From the NCBI GenBank assembly GCA_019918135.1, contig WBZZ01001231.1:250001-275000 (forward strand): a stretch of DNA of 25,000 nt. Reading direction: 5' to 3'. The stretch is from Paulinella micropora (Eukaryota; Cercozoa; Imbricatea; Euglyphida; Paulinellidae). Position 1 is the stretch's first letter. The number at the start of each line of letters is the position of its first letter. A model generated the notes under the pieces. The model ran no database searches and was not told the origin of the DNA. It was given only the letters and a program-made list of their open reading frames with translations. Positions 1-7,112 of this stretch are shown here, in pieces. A program made the position numbers and the translations under genes.

Positions 1-1014
1 TTTTGGTTGGGCATGACTTATGCGGAGCTTGAACATGAGGTAAGGTCACTCTGTTGTAAGGAGTGGAAGTGCTTTCTATGGGTTGATGCTCGAGATGTCA
101 TACAGCAGAGAGTGAAATCATGTCTTCTCTCGCTGCAAGAGCTCAAGAGCTCAATTAAGTCAATGCTCGTTCTCATGTTGCGCCCCAACGGCACGTGGCA
201 GTATTGGTTTCAGGGAGACAAAGTATGTCTCAAAATGTGGATGCGTATACACGGGATAGGGAAGAAGGTTATGAAGGCATCAAAGAGGCTGGTTATGGAA
301 GGTAAGAACATTGCCATCAAGTCGTCGCCAGCAAAGCCTCTCACTAAGGACGTAATTGGTATGCTCTTGTGTAAGAAATGGTTGTTTGATCTCAAGTCAA
401 GTGACAACTCAGATGGTGTATGGAAGCTGCAGGACATAACCGAAAAGAGTTCAGTCTACCAGTTTGTTCGTGACAAGTGGGAGAGTAAGTGCTTGGAGCT
501 CATAAACTTGATGCCGTGCAAGCTGAAACCAAACAATCCTCCCGACCCAAGCCTGGTCGCGAAGGTCTGGCGGGAGGAGTTCCGGAATGTGAAGCCTATC
601 CGGAACAAAGATTTTGCCAAAGATCATATTTGTACTGAGTTGGCCGCGGAGTGCAGGAGGCTGGAGAAGGAGAAGGATAGGGGGTTCGATAACGAGATGG
701 CAGTGCTCGATTACAAGCGTCGCAGCACTCTGCACCACAAGATTCATTCAACATGTCGAGTGGAGAGCATGAAGAGGAAGGAGGCCGCACCTGGAGATGT
801 GAAGTCTACTACCATCTCGTCTGACATGACCCCTCCCATTCAGTATCCTGCTTGTCGCCGGCGTTCAGACGACTTCAAAGGGAAGTACGTGATTCGCATT
901 TGTTTAGGGGTCACGAGCGCGTACACCGCCGGTAAGACTTTCATTTTTGCTTACGGACCTGGCGTGGCTCACGGTATGAGAAGTTCGCAAGCTATAAACA
1001 CAATGAGACTATGA
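1..1014 (+). CDS. Uncharacterised, possibly transposon-derived ORF, left-truncated
   Basis: An open frame of about 335 codons runs from the window edge to a TGA at 1012-1014. No stop precedes it, so the true start may lie outside; the first ATG is at 13. The middle (about residues 180-245) has a pattern of VWREEF, then basic residues, then a Cys (HICTEL), then a charged helical stretch. It loosely recalls a segment seen in proteins of uncharacterised eukaryotic DNA transposons, but I cannot name a family and see no complete DDE core. An AATAAA at 1099-1104 could be its polyadenylation signal. The C-terminal 60 residues look less coding-like, so the true end could be a splice site. Function unknown; codon use is host-like rather than like the viral segment. 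Confidence 0.45.
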   Translation, partial: FWLGMTYAELEHEVRSLCCKEWKCFLWVDARDVIQQRVKSCLLSLQELKSSIKSMLVLMLRPNGTWQYWFQGDKVCLKMWMRIHGIGKKVMKASKRLVMEGKNIAIKSSPAKPLTKDVIGMLLCKKWLFDLKSSDNSDGVWKLQDITEKSSVYQFVRDKWESKCLELINLMPCKLKPNNPPDPSLVAKVWREEFRNVKPIRNKDFAKDHICTELAAECRRLEKEKDRGFDNEMAVLDYKRRSTLHHKIHSTCRVESMKRKEAAPGDVKSTTISSDMTPPIQYPACRRRSDDFKGKYVIRICLGVTSAYTAGKTFIFAYGPGVAHGMRSSQAINTMRL

Positions 1015-1128
1015 GACGCTAAAATAGTGGCACCTTCCTGTTCCGGCTTGTTCCCGGTGAGTCGTGGAGCTGTAGTGATGTTTCCATTCATTGTTATTAA
1101 TAAATGTTTTTTAAAAAAATAATTCCGG

Positions 1129-1825
1129 CACTTGACTTTAATTTTTTCGAAAAAAAAAACCATGTTGGAGCAAAAGTGAAAAACTCCAAGTCCACGTAAA
1201 AAATTTTCCCCCAAATTCCACGTAAATGTTATTTTTTGCGTATTCCTATATTTTTGACATTTTCTTGCATTATTAGCTGCTGCAGATGCTCCTTATTCTC
1301 ACACAGGACCCAAACGACTTCAAACAAGCGACTGTCGTGGCACCAAAAAAATTCATCTTTTTAATACCTGCTTCGGTATGTCCATGGAGCATACAGCCCC
1401 TCACCGACCGCCCCCGTCCATACTAGACTCATAACACACGCAGCAAATAACAATGAAACACAAATAAAATAAATCTTACACTTGACTTCAATTTGGAAAA
1501 AAATCATTTAGGAGCGATAGTGAAAACTCCAAGTCCACGTAAAAATTTTTTTCCCCCTAAATCCTCTGAAGTGTTTCTTTTTTAAGCGTATTACTGTATT
1601 TTGGAGTTTTGCTGTGATTAATACCTGCTACAAATGCTCCCTATTCTCATACAGGACCCAAATGACTTCAAAATAGCGACTGTCGTGGCACCAAAAAATT
1701 CATCTTTTTAATACCTGCTTCGGTATGTCCATGGAGCGTACAGCCCCTCACCGACCGCCCCCGTCCATACTAGACTCATAACACACGCAGCAAATAACAA
1801 TGAAACACAAATAAAATGAAGAAAA
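1129..1825. repeat. Tandem duplication, about 348 bp, two copies
   Basis: Copy 1 (about 1129-1478) and copy 2 (about 1479-1825) align throughout. Both start with CACTTGACTT, contain AACTCCAAGTCCACGTAAAA, then ACAGGACCCAAA, then a nearly identical 130-bp block from TGTCGTGGCACC (1333 and 1681) to AAACACAAATAAAAT. The offset drifts from 350 to 347 because of small indels. The 3' halves are almost identical and the 5' halves are diverged. No reading frame is conserved between the copies, so this is non-coding sequence. It could be an untranslated or terminal part of a transposon. Confidence 0.85.
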
Positions 1826-2066
1826 AAGAAATAATCGAAGCCTTGTCCTGGCCTGGGTCACATACGCAGCATCGGGCACTTCAAAAATTGTTGCCCGTAA
1901 TCCCAGCAAAAGACATGAGTAAATCCAGACAGATCTTATGCAGGGGTTGCATTTCAGAGACGTTCACGAGGTGCTCAGCGGACGCGTGAATGTCCACAAG
2001 AAGCCTACCTATCTCCACAGCTAGGTATACCTTACCCTGGAATCTCACAGGACCCATGGCAGTTGC
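1826..2066. other. Intergenic, no feature recognised
   Basis: Between the tandem duplication and the likely end of the minus-strand gene. Several short frames cross it on the + strand (for example 1990-2202), but they lack recognisable domains and overlap the minus-strand exon. I see no RNA gene or repeat here. Confidence 0.4.
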
Positions 2067-2309
2067 TCACTGGTCCTCCTGGTCACTCCCTTCCTCTGGA
2101 ACGTACAATGACGATTGGATGCTCGTCTCGCTGTCTGAAGATCCATCTAATTCTGCATACGATACTGGCTTCTGTTGGCGTCGGGGGGGTGCCGCAGCCT
2201 GAAGTGGCTCAGACTCACGCATCATAGTTGCATCTACCTCTTCAACCATGCGCTGACTCTTGGGCCGCCGCGCCGCTCTCGACTGGCCCCCAGACTGGTT
2301 GCGCTTGCG
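2067..2309 (-). CDS. Possible terminal exon of the minus-strand host gene
   Basis: On the minus strand a pyrimidine-rich stretch ends in TTTTAG immediately before 2309. From there 80 codons run open to a stop at 2067-2069. The encoded tail starts with a basic cluster (RKRNQ, then RRPKSQR), which could be a nuclear localisation signal, and ends acidic and Ser-rich (SSDSETS, EEGSDQEDQ). The phase does not match the most obvious donor at the end of the 2417-2966 block, so its linkage to that exon is unproven. It may be an alternative 3' exon or belong to another transcript. Confidence 0.4.
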   Translation of the reverse strand, partial: RKRNQSGGQSRAARRPKSQRMVEEVDATMMRESEPLQAAAPPRRQQKPVSYAELDGSSDSETSIQSSLYVPEEGSDQEDQ

Positions 2310-2409
2310 CTAAAACAGGGAAACAACAAACAAACAAGGAATTAATCCGTCCAGAGCTACAACGAAAAAAATCTTCAACAACCAAAAACCTACGCCCTTA
2401 GTACCGCCC

Positions 2410-2966
2410 TTAGTACCCGTTTGAATTCTCCACCGCCATCCACGTCACCACCGCTGGCTCCGATGCCTGCACCACCGCTGGCTCCGACGCCTGTACCACC
2501 GCAATCACTGCAGGCCTGAAGCTGATGATGCGCGATAATAGCTGCAGCCATCTGTCGCTTCGCTGGCCCTCACTTTGCAATCCGTGCTCTCGGCAAAATT
2601 TCACCAGAACGGGCCGGGTCGTTTTGCTGGCCAGCGTCTTTGCCTGAAGACCCTCCCGCTCCAACAGTTGCTCGATGGTGTACTGCCTTGCTGGTCGCCG
2701 TCCGCCTGACTGGGCACTTTCTTGCCAGTCCGTGCGCCCTGCGCCTTGCGGGTCCATAGCCTTTTCGTACCTCCTTTGCGCTCGGGCCCTGTCACGGGCG
2801 CGTTTGGAAGGACGTCCCTCCCTGTTGCGGACGCTCGAAGTTGCTCTGAAACCCGGAATGTGCAGCTCAGGAGCATCTTGCTTTCGAACTGGCCGTTCCA
2901 AATAATGCGAGCAGCCCTTACAGAGGTCGCGGAAGTTTTCGCGTGTGCGCAAAACCCAGAGCCACC
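2410..2966 (-). CDS. Exon of minus-strand host gene, weak SAP-like segment
   Basis: Minus-strand frame after a strong acceptor: a long CT-rich tract (about 2975-3040) ending in CCCAG before 2966. It encodes a Cys pair (DLCKGC), a basic region (NREGRPSKRARDRARAQRR) and then two helix-turn-helix-like segments, the second of which (LVKFCREHGL followed by an LLSRI helix) faintly resembles a SAP DNA-binding motif. Near the end is a short direct repeat (VVQASEPA twice). The frame stops at 2410-2412, or it may be spliced out near 2417 (GGTACT) to a further exon. The phase joins correctly to an exon ending at 3065, but that donor (GTCCGC) is weak. Confidence 0.45.
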
Positions 2967-3064
2967 CTGGGCCACACACACATGGGGTAGGGGGAGGGGA
3001 GGGAGAGAGACAGAGAGAGGAAGAGAGAAAAAAATAAAGAATGAGGGGGGGGGGGGGGGCGGAC

Positions 3065-3400
3065 CTCTCTCGTGGTGAGGAGTTTCCCGTGCGATCACTA
3101 TCCCTGGTTCCCACTTCCTGTCTCCCTTTGCGTCTATGAAAGAGTACCCAATTGAGCAGCAGTCACGAATTCCCCTTGCTTTGACACCATTCACAACTGT
3201 CGAAATGTCTGGGCTTTCGTTGCTAGGCTCCCCGCCGGAGAAATCCCGAAGAACCATATCTTTTATGGCAGGGACAATAATACACCTAGTATCGGGATCG
3301 TCTCCAAACAGTCTGGCAAAGTCTTCCGGTTTGGAAAAGGGCTGATTGCTGTCGAGCTGGTGCTTCCAAGGAATGGCTTTCAGAGAGTTACCCAGAATAT
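3065..3400 (-). CDS. Exon of minus-strand host gene
   Basis: The acceptor TTTCTGTCTGTAATAG lies directly upstream of 3400 and the reading phase (two bases finishing the split codon) matches the donor at 3613. The frame runs through ILGNSLKAIPWKHQ and FARLFGDDPDTRC and onward to RKWEPGIVIARE. I do not recognise the domain. The 3' boundary is uncertain: AGAG/GTCCGC at 3065 keeps phase with the next block but is a poor donor, and a donor near 3110 is also possible. The intron that follows contains a run of 15 or more G on the + strand (about 3044-3059) and a long purine tract. Confidence 0.5.
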
Positions 3401-3612
3401 CTATTACAGACAGAAATTGTGGTAACAGTAACAATACGAGTAGTAGTAGCTAGGGTTTCTAGGGGCGCATGGAAGAGAAGCTTGTGACGTTTTTTCTTTT
3501 TTATCCACACAAGCTTCTTATCCTATCCAGTACTAGCAAGCACTAAGTTTTTTTTTTTTTCCAGGTACTGTAAAGAGAGAGATAGAGAGAGAGAGAGGTG
3601 CAACAATGTTAC

Positions 3613-3768
3613 CAACAATGTTAGCGGCGTGGTTGGGACATAATGAGTCATGCTGCACATCCACCTCAGTCTTGTCGCTGAGCTCGGTGCTGTGCTTCAG
3701 CACTTGCTGGTAGAGGCCGGTCAACCAATTGATGAGACCGTAATTGTTGAGGTTGGATCCATTGTCTC
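3613..3768 (-). CDS. Exon of minus-strand host gene
   Basis: A clean internal exon: acceptor CAGATTTCAG before 3768 and donor TTG/GTAACA after 3613. It is 156 bases long and completes a split codon at both ends in phase with its neighbours (4046 upstream, 3400 downstream). It encodes NNYGLINWLTGLYQQVL and then a polar stretch with a Cys and His (LCPNHAANIV). No family recognised. The same strand, phase continuity and canonical sites argue for a genuine spliced gene rather than chance frames. Confidence 0.6.
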
Positions 3769-4045
3769 CTGAAATCTGAATTATTCGCCTCAACACCAGA
3801 CACAACACCAGTCACAACAATAATTCTAGTAATACTAAGAAAACTGAATAGCAAGACAACGCAATAATCAAAGTAAAAGAACAAGCAAGGGAATGTTCAG
3901 TGGCATTCCAAATACGCCAGATATTCTCTACTGTGAAAAGGTAGTTGAGAGCCCAAACGTAAATAATGGCTGTCTGTTCGCCTTACAAAACAAAATTGAA
4001 AGGTGGACATGGTTGAAGTTGTCACGTACTCAGAACAAGTGATAC

Positions 4046-4178
4046 CTTGGCCCCAGAACAAGTAATTGAGTTGCCTCGCGTTGATTGCACCCGGGACGTC
4101 CATGAACAATAAAACGATGCCCAGCAACCAGAACTGAGAGCCATCTAGCGCATAGAACCCAACGTAGTCTGCAAAAAG
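4046..4178 (-). CDS. Exon of minus-strand host gene
   Basis: Using acceptor GTACGTAG before 4178, the frame continues in phase from the exon ending at 4258 and reads LFADYVGFYALDGSQFWLLG, then a hydrophobic helix-like stretch (IVLLFMDVPGAI). It ends at donor CAAG/GTATCA at 4046. A second acceptor 10 bases downstream (TTTTTGCAG) would cause an early stop, so the upstream AG is preferred. The hydrophobic section is short and I do not call it a membrane segment with confidence. Confidence 0.55.
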
Positions 4179-4257
4179 CTACGTACGTATACAAGGAACA
4201 CAAGCACAGTTAGACCGAGCAGAAATATCGACATCATATCACGTTCAAGAACAGTAC

Positions 4258-5251
4258 CTGTGCATGCAATCCTGATAGCATATGACGCCCCCACTCAGCC
4301 ACGAAAGGCTTCATGGTAGCCATCTGACTCTCGTGGATGCTGAACTTCTCAATCACCTTCCGCGTGGACTCGATCTGCTCCTTGAGCTTTCCGATGGTTG
4401 CTCCGGACTTATTGTTGACTGCAGCGTCCACCAGCCTCCTCTCCAGTCTCGGAAGTTCTGCCTTAGCCTTGGTGCCAGAGACACAGGGTGGACAATATTT
4501 TGGTTTGTCTTCGTGGTTCCATAAAATTAAACCCAGCGCCTTTGCCCTGTCGAGTATGTACCAGAAGCCGACATAGCCGTGCCGATGGAAAGCCGGCAAG
4601 CGCTGCATGCATTCGTTGTACCTGGGTCTATTTTTCTCTTCCAGCATGGATTTATCAATAGTTTTGATGAACTCCTCATCGTCGGGGTAGTCCTTTTTCC
4701 ACTGCGTATACGACAGCAGGTCCTGCTCCAGATTGGTAATCCTTGCTCGTTTTGAACGATCTGAGAGCTCCCTTACGTCTCGCTTCGCGCAGAGCCTGGA
4801 AATAGCCTCCAAAATCAATACGCTGTTCCAGTACCTGTGTTTGAGCCACTCATAGGCCTTGTCATTGTGAACCTTGTATATGGTATCCTTTGCACCGGAT
4901 GTAGTGCATAAAAATGATTTAAGTCCCTCTGCGTTCGCACCAACCTCTTCGTCCGAAATGTGTCGATAGTGAGGACGAGTGATATCGAGAGTTCTCAGTG
5001 TGGTTAGCATAGGCATACTGGCGATCTTTTTCAAAATCTCTCGCCTGGTTGCGTTGTGAACATAGCTACGCACAGGCTCCCCCAAAGTCTCCCGTACAAA
5101 GTCAGAGCTTAAGCCCCTGCACGCGAAGCCCACCACCATACTCCGGTGCGAATTGTTGGTACTTGGAAAGGTGCGATAAATATTGAGGAGGTCGTGCACA
5201 TTTGACGCCAGACGCTTTAGTTGGCTCGCCTCATCCTTGGGAGCTCGACTT
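4258..5251 (-). CDS. Large central exon of minus-strand host gene
   Basis: About 330 codons between a textbook acceptor (TGCTTGCAG before 5251) and donor CAG/GTACTG after 4258. The phase joins exactly to the upstream exon ending at 5323. The protein is mostly alpha-helical and charged: a helical N-terminal half (HDLLNIYRTF, MVVGFACRGL), a Trp-rich centre (YEWLKHRYWNSVLILEAI), a conserved-looking aromatic block (HRHGYVGFWYILDRAKALGL), a single Cys pair (KYCPPC), and a coiled-coil-like C-terminal part. No known enzyme motif is evident. It may be a host protein or part of a transposon; I cannot decide. Confidence 0.65.
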
Positions 5252-5322
5252 CTGCAAGCACAACATACATAGCTGTTGCTAGCTCACCAATATTAATGGC
5301 ACTGCCAAGCACTTTCACTTAC

Positions 5323-5436
5323 TTGTCCGCAAACTCATCCACCAAAGACTCGATCATTACACGTGCTTCCTCCTTAGATAGTTTGGGATCTGACTGAAGC
5401 CCAGCAGACTGAAGCTCACTTGGAGAGGTGGACTCA
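5323..5436 (-). CDS. First visible exon of minus-strand host gene
   Basis: A 114-base exon with an acceptor of GTGTGTGTGCAG, where the (CA)n microsatellite at 5439-5455 supplies the alternating tract, and donor ACAA/GTAAGT at 5322-5321. It reads ESTSPSELQSAGLQ and then a helical segment ending VDEFADK. It starts in mid-codon and has no start codon, so at least one more exon must lie at higher coordinates. Nothing convincing is found before the viral genes begin near 6187, which suggests the viral insertion separates this exon from its 5' end. Confidence 0.6.
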
Positions 5437-5671
5437 CTGCACACACACACACACAAAATATATATAAACTGCGTGTATATGGTTTATGTGTCCTTTCGTC
5501 AAAATCTCTCTTAATGTGCTCAGTTAGAAAAATTTATGTTAAACATTTGACACTTTTTTTTCTATGTATGTTTTCTATATGTCCTATGTTGGTTTTTTAC
5601 TTTTTTAAGGCTTGTTTTATACTTAGCGGTTGGACAAGTCGCGAATACATAAATGATCACACAACAAAAAT

Positions 5672-5717
5672 GGGGGGAAGGGGGGCGGACACTCGTGAGT
5701 GGCGGGGGGTTGGGGGG
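5672..5717. other. Symmetric G-run and hairpin structure
   Basis: Four runs of exactly six G (5672-5677, 5680-5685, 5704-5709, 5712-5717) are paired as G6-AA-G6 and G6-TT-G6. The 18-base spacer between the pairs contains a hairpin with stem CACTC/GAGTG and a GT loop. The arrangement could form a G-quadruplex with a hairpin loop on the + strand. No function is shown by the sequence alone. Confidence 0.6.
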
Positions 5718-5797
5718 AAAATACACACAACAGGGATATTACAGCAAGCGAGAGAGAATATAAGAGCAGGGGTGGTGAAATATCTTCTCCTATTGGT

Positions 5798-5930
5798 GGC
5801 CAACCCCAAGGTTGGCCGTGTCCAACCCTGTTTTTAAAGGTTGGACACTTTTTTATCGTTAAATTTCAATATTTATTATATAATTCTTCTTCGTATTACA
5901 CATTTTTTATATTGTCCAACCTGTCCAACC
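5798..5930. repeat. Inverted GGTTGG(A/C)C word cluster, possible viral terminus
   Basis: Six copies of GGTTGGMC or its complement occur in 133 bases: 5798-5805, 5810-5817, 5820-5827, 5839-5846, 5914-5921 and 5923-5930. The first two form an 8-bp stem with a CCAA loop. The next pair lies inside a perfect 10-bp stem (5818-5827 with 5839-5848, GTGTCCAACC/GGTTGGACAC) with an 11-base loop. Position, density and symmetry suggest the remnant of a terminal repeat or origin. No matching copy is seen at the right end, which is lost in the microsatellite. Confidence 0.6.
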
Positions 5931-6186
5931 TTTTATTTAAAAAAAGTAAATTTTTTTCCTCTCCCTTTTTATTACAAGATGTAAAATATAATAGGTTCCG
6001 CGGGGTATTGGACGCGAACCACCTTGGCCTTCATTAATACTAAAACGATTTTCTCTCTCTCGGTTGCTTAATACCACTCTCAGCCGTCCAAGTCGCCAAA
6101 CGACGATTTACGTGTTTCTAGCGCGGGTGTGTGGATTTTCTATTTAAAATAATTAAAATAATATAATTATATATATAAGAAACATA

Positions 6187-6417
6187 ATGCCAAGGACACC
6201 TCAATTCACCAAGGAAGAAATCGTTCAACGGAGAAGGGAAAGGGCGAAGGCATTTTTGAAGGCTCATCCCGATAAGAATAGGGAAAATGCGAAGGCATAT
6301 TACTATTATAAGAACCAAGAGAGAATAAAATTATTGCGGAAGGAGAAATACGAAAAACAAAAAGCAGAATTACTTGAATTAAGGGCGTTTCGCAATAGTA
6401 TGTTAAGCAATATATAA
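6187..6417 (+). CDS. Small basic helical protein
   Basis: 76 residues with an ATG preceded by an AT-rich leader containing TATAAGA (6174-6180). The protein is very rich in Lys, Arg, Glu and Tyr and predicted helical. Two units of similar pattern can be seen (ERAKAFLKAHPDKNREN and then AKAYYYYKNQERIK), like the short N-K/R-E repeats common in small DNA-virus and phage proteins that are thought to bind nucleic acid. No named domain can be assigned. It is the first viral gene and reads in the same direction as the zinc protein 41 bases downstream. Confidence 0.6.
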   Translation: MPRTPQFTKEEIVQRRRERAKAFLKAHPDKNRENAKAYYYYKNQERIKLLRKEKYEKQKAELLELRAFRNSMLSNI

Positions 6418-6458
6418 TTTATTTTATATATAAAAATATATACACTATTATATAAACC

Positions 6459-6971
6459 ATGGACACCTCTCACCGCCGATCGTATTGGACATATGAAGAC
6501 TTACAACTCCATTTGGATTACGTGAATGGAAGTTATTTTCTAAATCTAGTCAATGCCGTTTCATTTCTATCACCCGATGGAAAGTGGAACACAGCCGACT
6601 GGAAACTTATGGAAAGTATAGAAAAAGGAGAAGAACAATATTGTTGTTGCTCACACGAGATTACGAAGAATTACATCATTAAAAACGTAAAAAACGGGAG
6701 CGAAATGGTGCTAGGCTCTGAATGTATTAAGCGGTTTAAGAACGATAAAATGAACGAAGACTTGTCATTGCTCATCCGCACTCTTGACAATCCAAACATT
6801 AAATTTTGTTGTTATTGTGATAGCAATAGGGCAATTCCAAAAAAGATTGTAGAAAAATATCCGAACAGGGACAAGTATTATCACAAAGCCTGCTTAATAA
6901 ATAGATTGAAGCATTGCGAACATTGCGGACAATACAAAGGATTTATACCATGCGGGTGCTTGAATAAGTAA
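6459..6971 (+). CDS. Zinc-binding Cys-rich protein
   Basis: 170 residues, starting at an ATG after an AT-rich leader (TATATACACTATTATATAA). The centre carries the pattern QYCCCSHEI, about 20 residues, then GSECIKRF, a short Cys module that I recall from proteins of giant viruses, virophages and PLVs. The C-terminal third adds further pairs (CCYC, HCEHCGQ, CGC), consistent with a second zinc site. The family usually has no assigned biochemistry; nucleic-acid or protein binding is the likely role. The frame is intact, next to the replication gene, which suggests an early-expressed function. Confidence 0.7.
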   Translation: MDTSHRRSYWTYEDLQLHLDYVNGSYFLNLVNAVSFLSPDGKWNTADWKLMESIEKGEEQYCCCSHEITKNYIIKNVKNGSEMVLGSECIKRFKNDKMNEDLSLLIRTLDNPNIKFCCYCDSNRAIPKKIVEKYPNRDKYYHKACLINRLKHCEHCGQYKGFIPCGCLNK

Positions 6972-7112
6972 GAAAAGAAACAAGTTGTTTTTTTTGTCAT
7001 AACGATATATAAAAAATCCTAATTACCTATTAAGGACAATGATATACATGGATATATGGATGTATAGAATAATTAATTTATTTTTATAAAAATATCCGAG
7101 CGACTATATAAT

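Larger units (their letters stand above)
5437..6186. other. Left-flank non-coding region of the viral element
   Basis: 750 bases without a convincing gene. It begins with the intron of the minus-strand gene, then an AT-rich stretch (5457-5660), a G-run/hairpin structure (5672-5717), a cluster of inverted GGTTGG(A/C)C words (5798-5930), a T-rich stretch, and a further weak dyad (TTGGACG at 6008-6014 with CGTCCAA at 6085-6091). Two + strand frames cross here (5514-5837 and 5699-6037) but are low-complexity and host no domain. The virus-host junction probably lies inside this region; I cannot fix it to the base. Confidence 0.5.

Noticed and set aside
2675..3345. Plus-strand frames opposite the spliced gene
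   Set aside because: They run antisense to exons supported by splice sites and phase; Pro/Arg-rich composition follows from the opposite strand.
5514..6037. Two + strand open frames of 107 and 112 codons
   Set aside because: Low-complexity sequence across the G-runs and inverted words; no domain, start context or homologous pattern.
6008..6091. tRNA-like element on the minus strand (B-box-like GGTTCGCGTCC, A-box-like GGCTGAGAGTGG, 7-bp closing stem)
   Set aside because: Position 58 of the T loop is C rather than A, the T stem has a mismatch, the anticodon loop lacks the T33 pattern, and the closing stem would overlap the T arm. Possibly a degenerate relic, but not a supportable tRNA.
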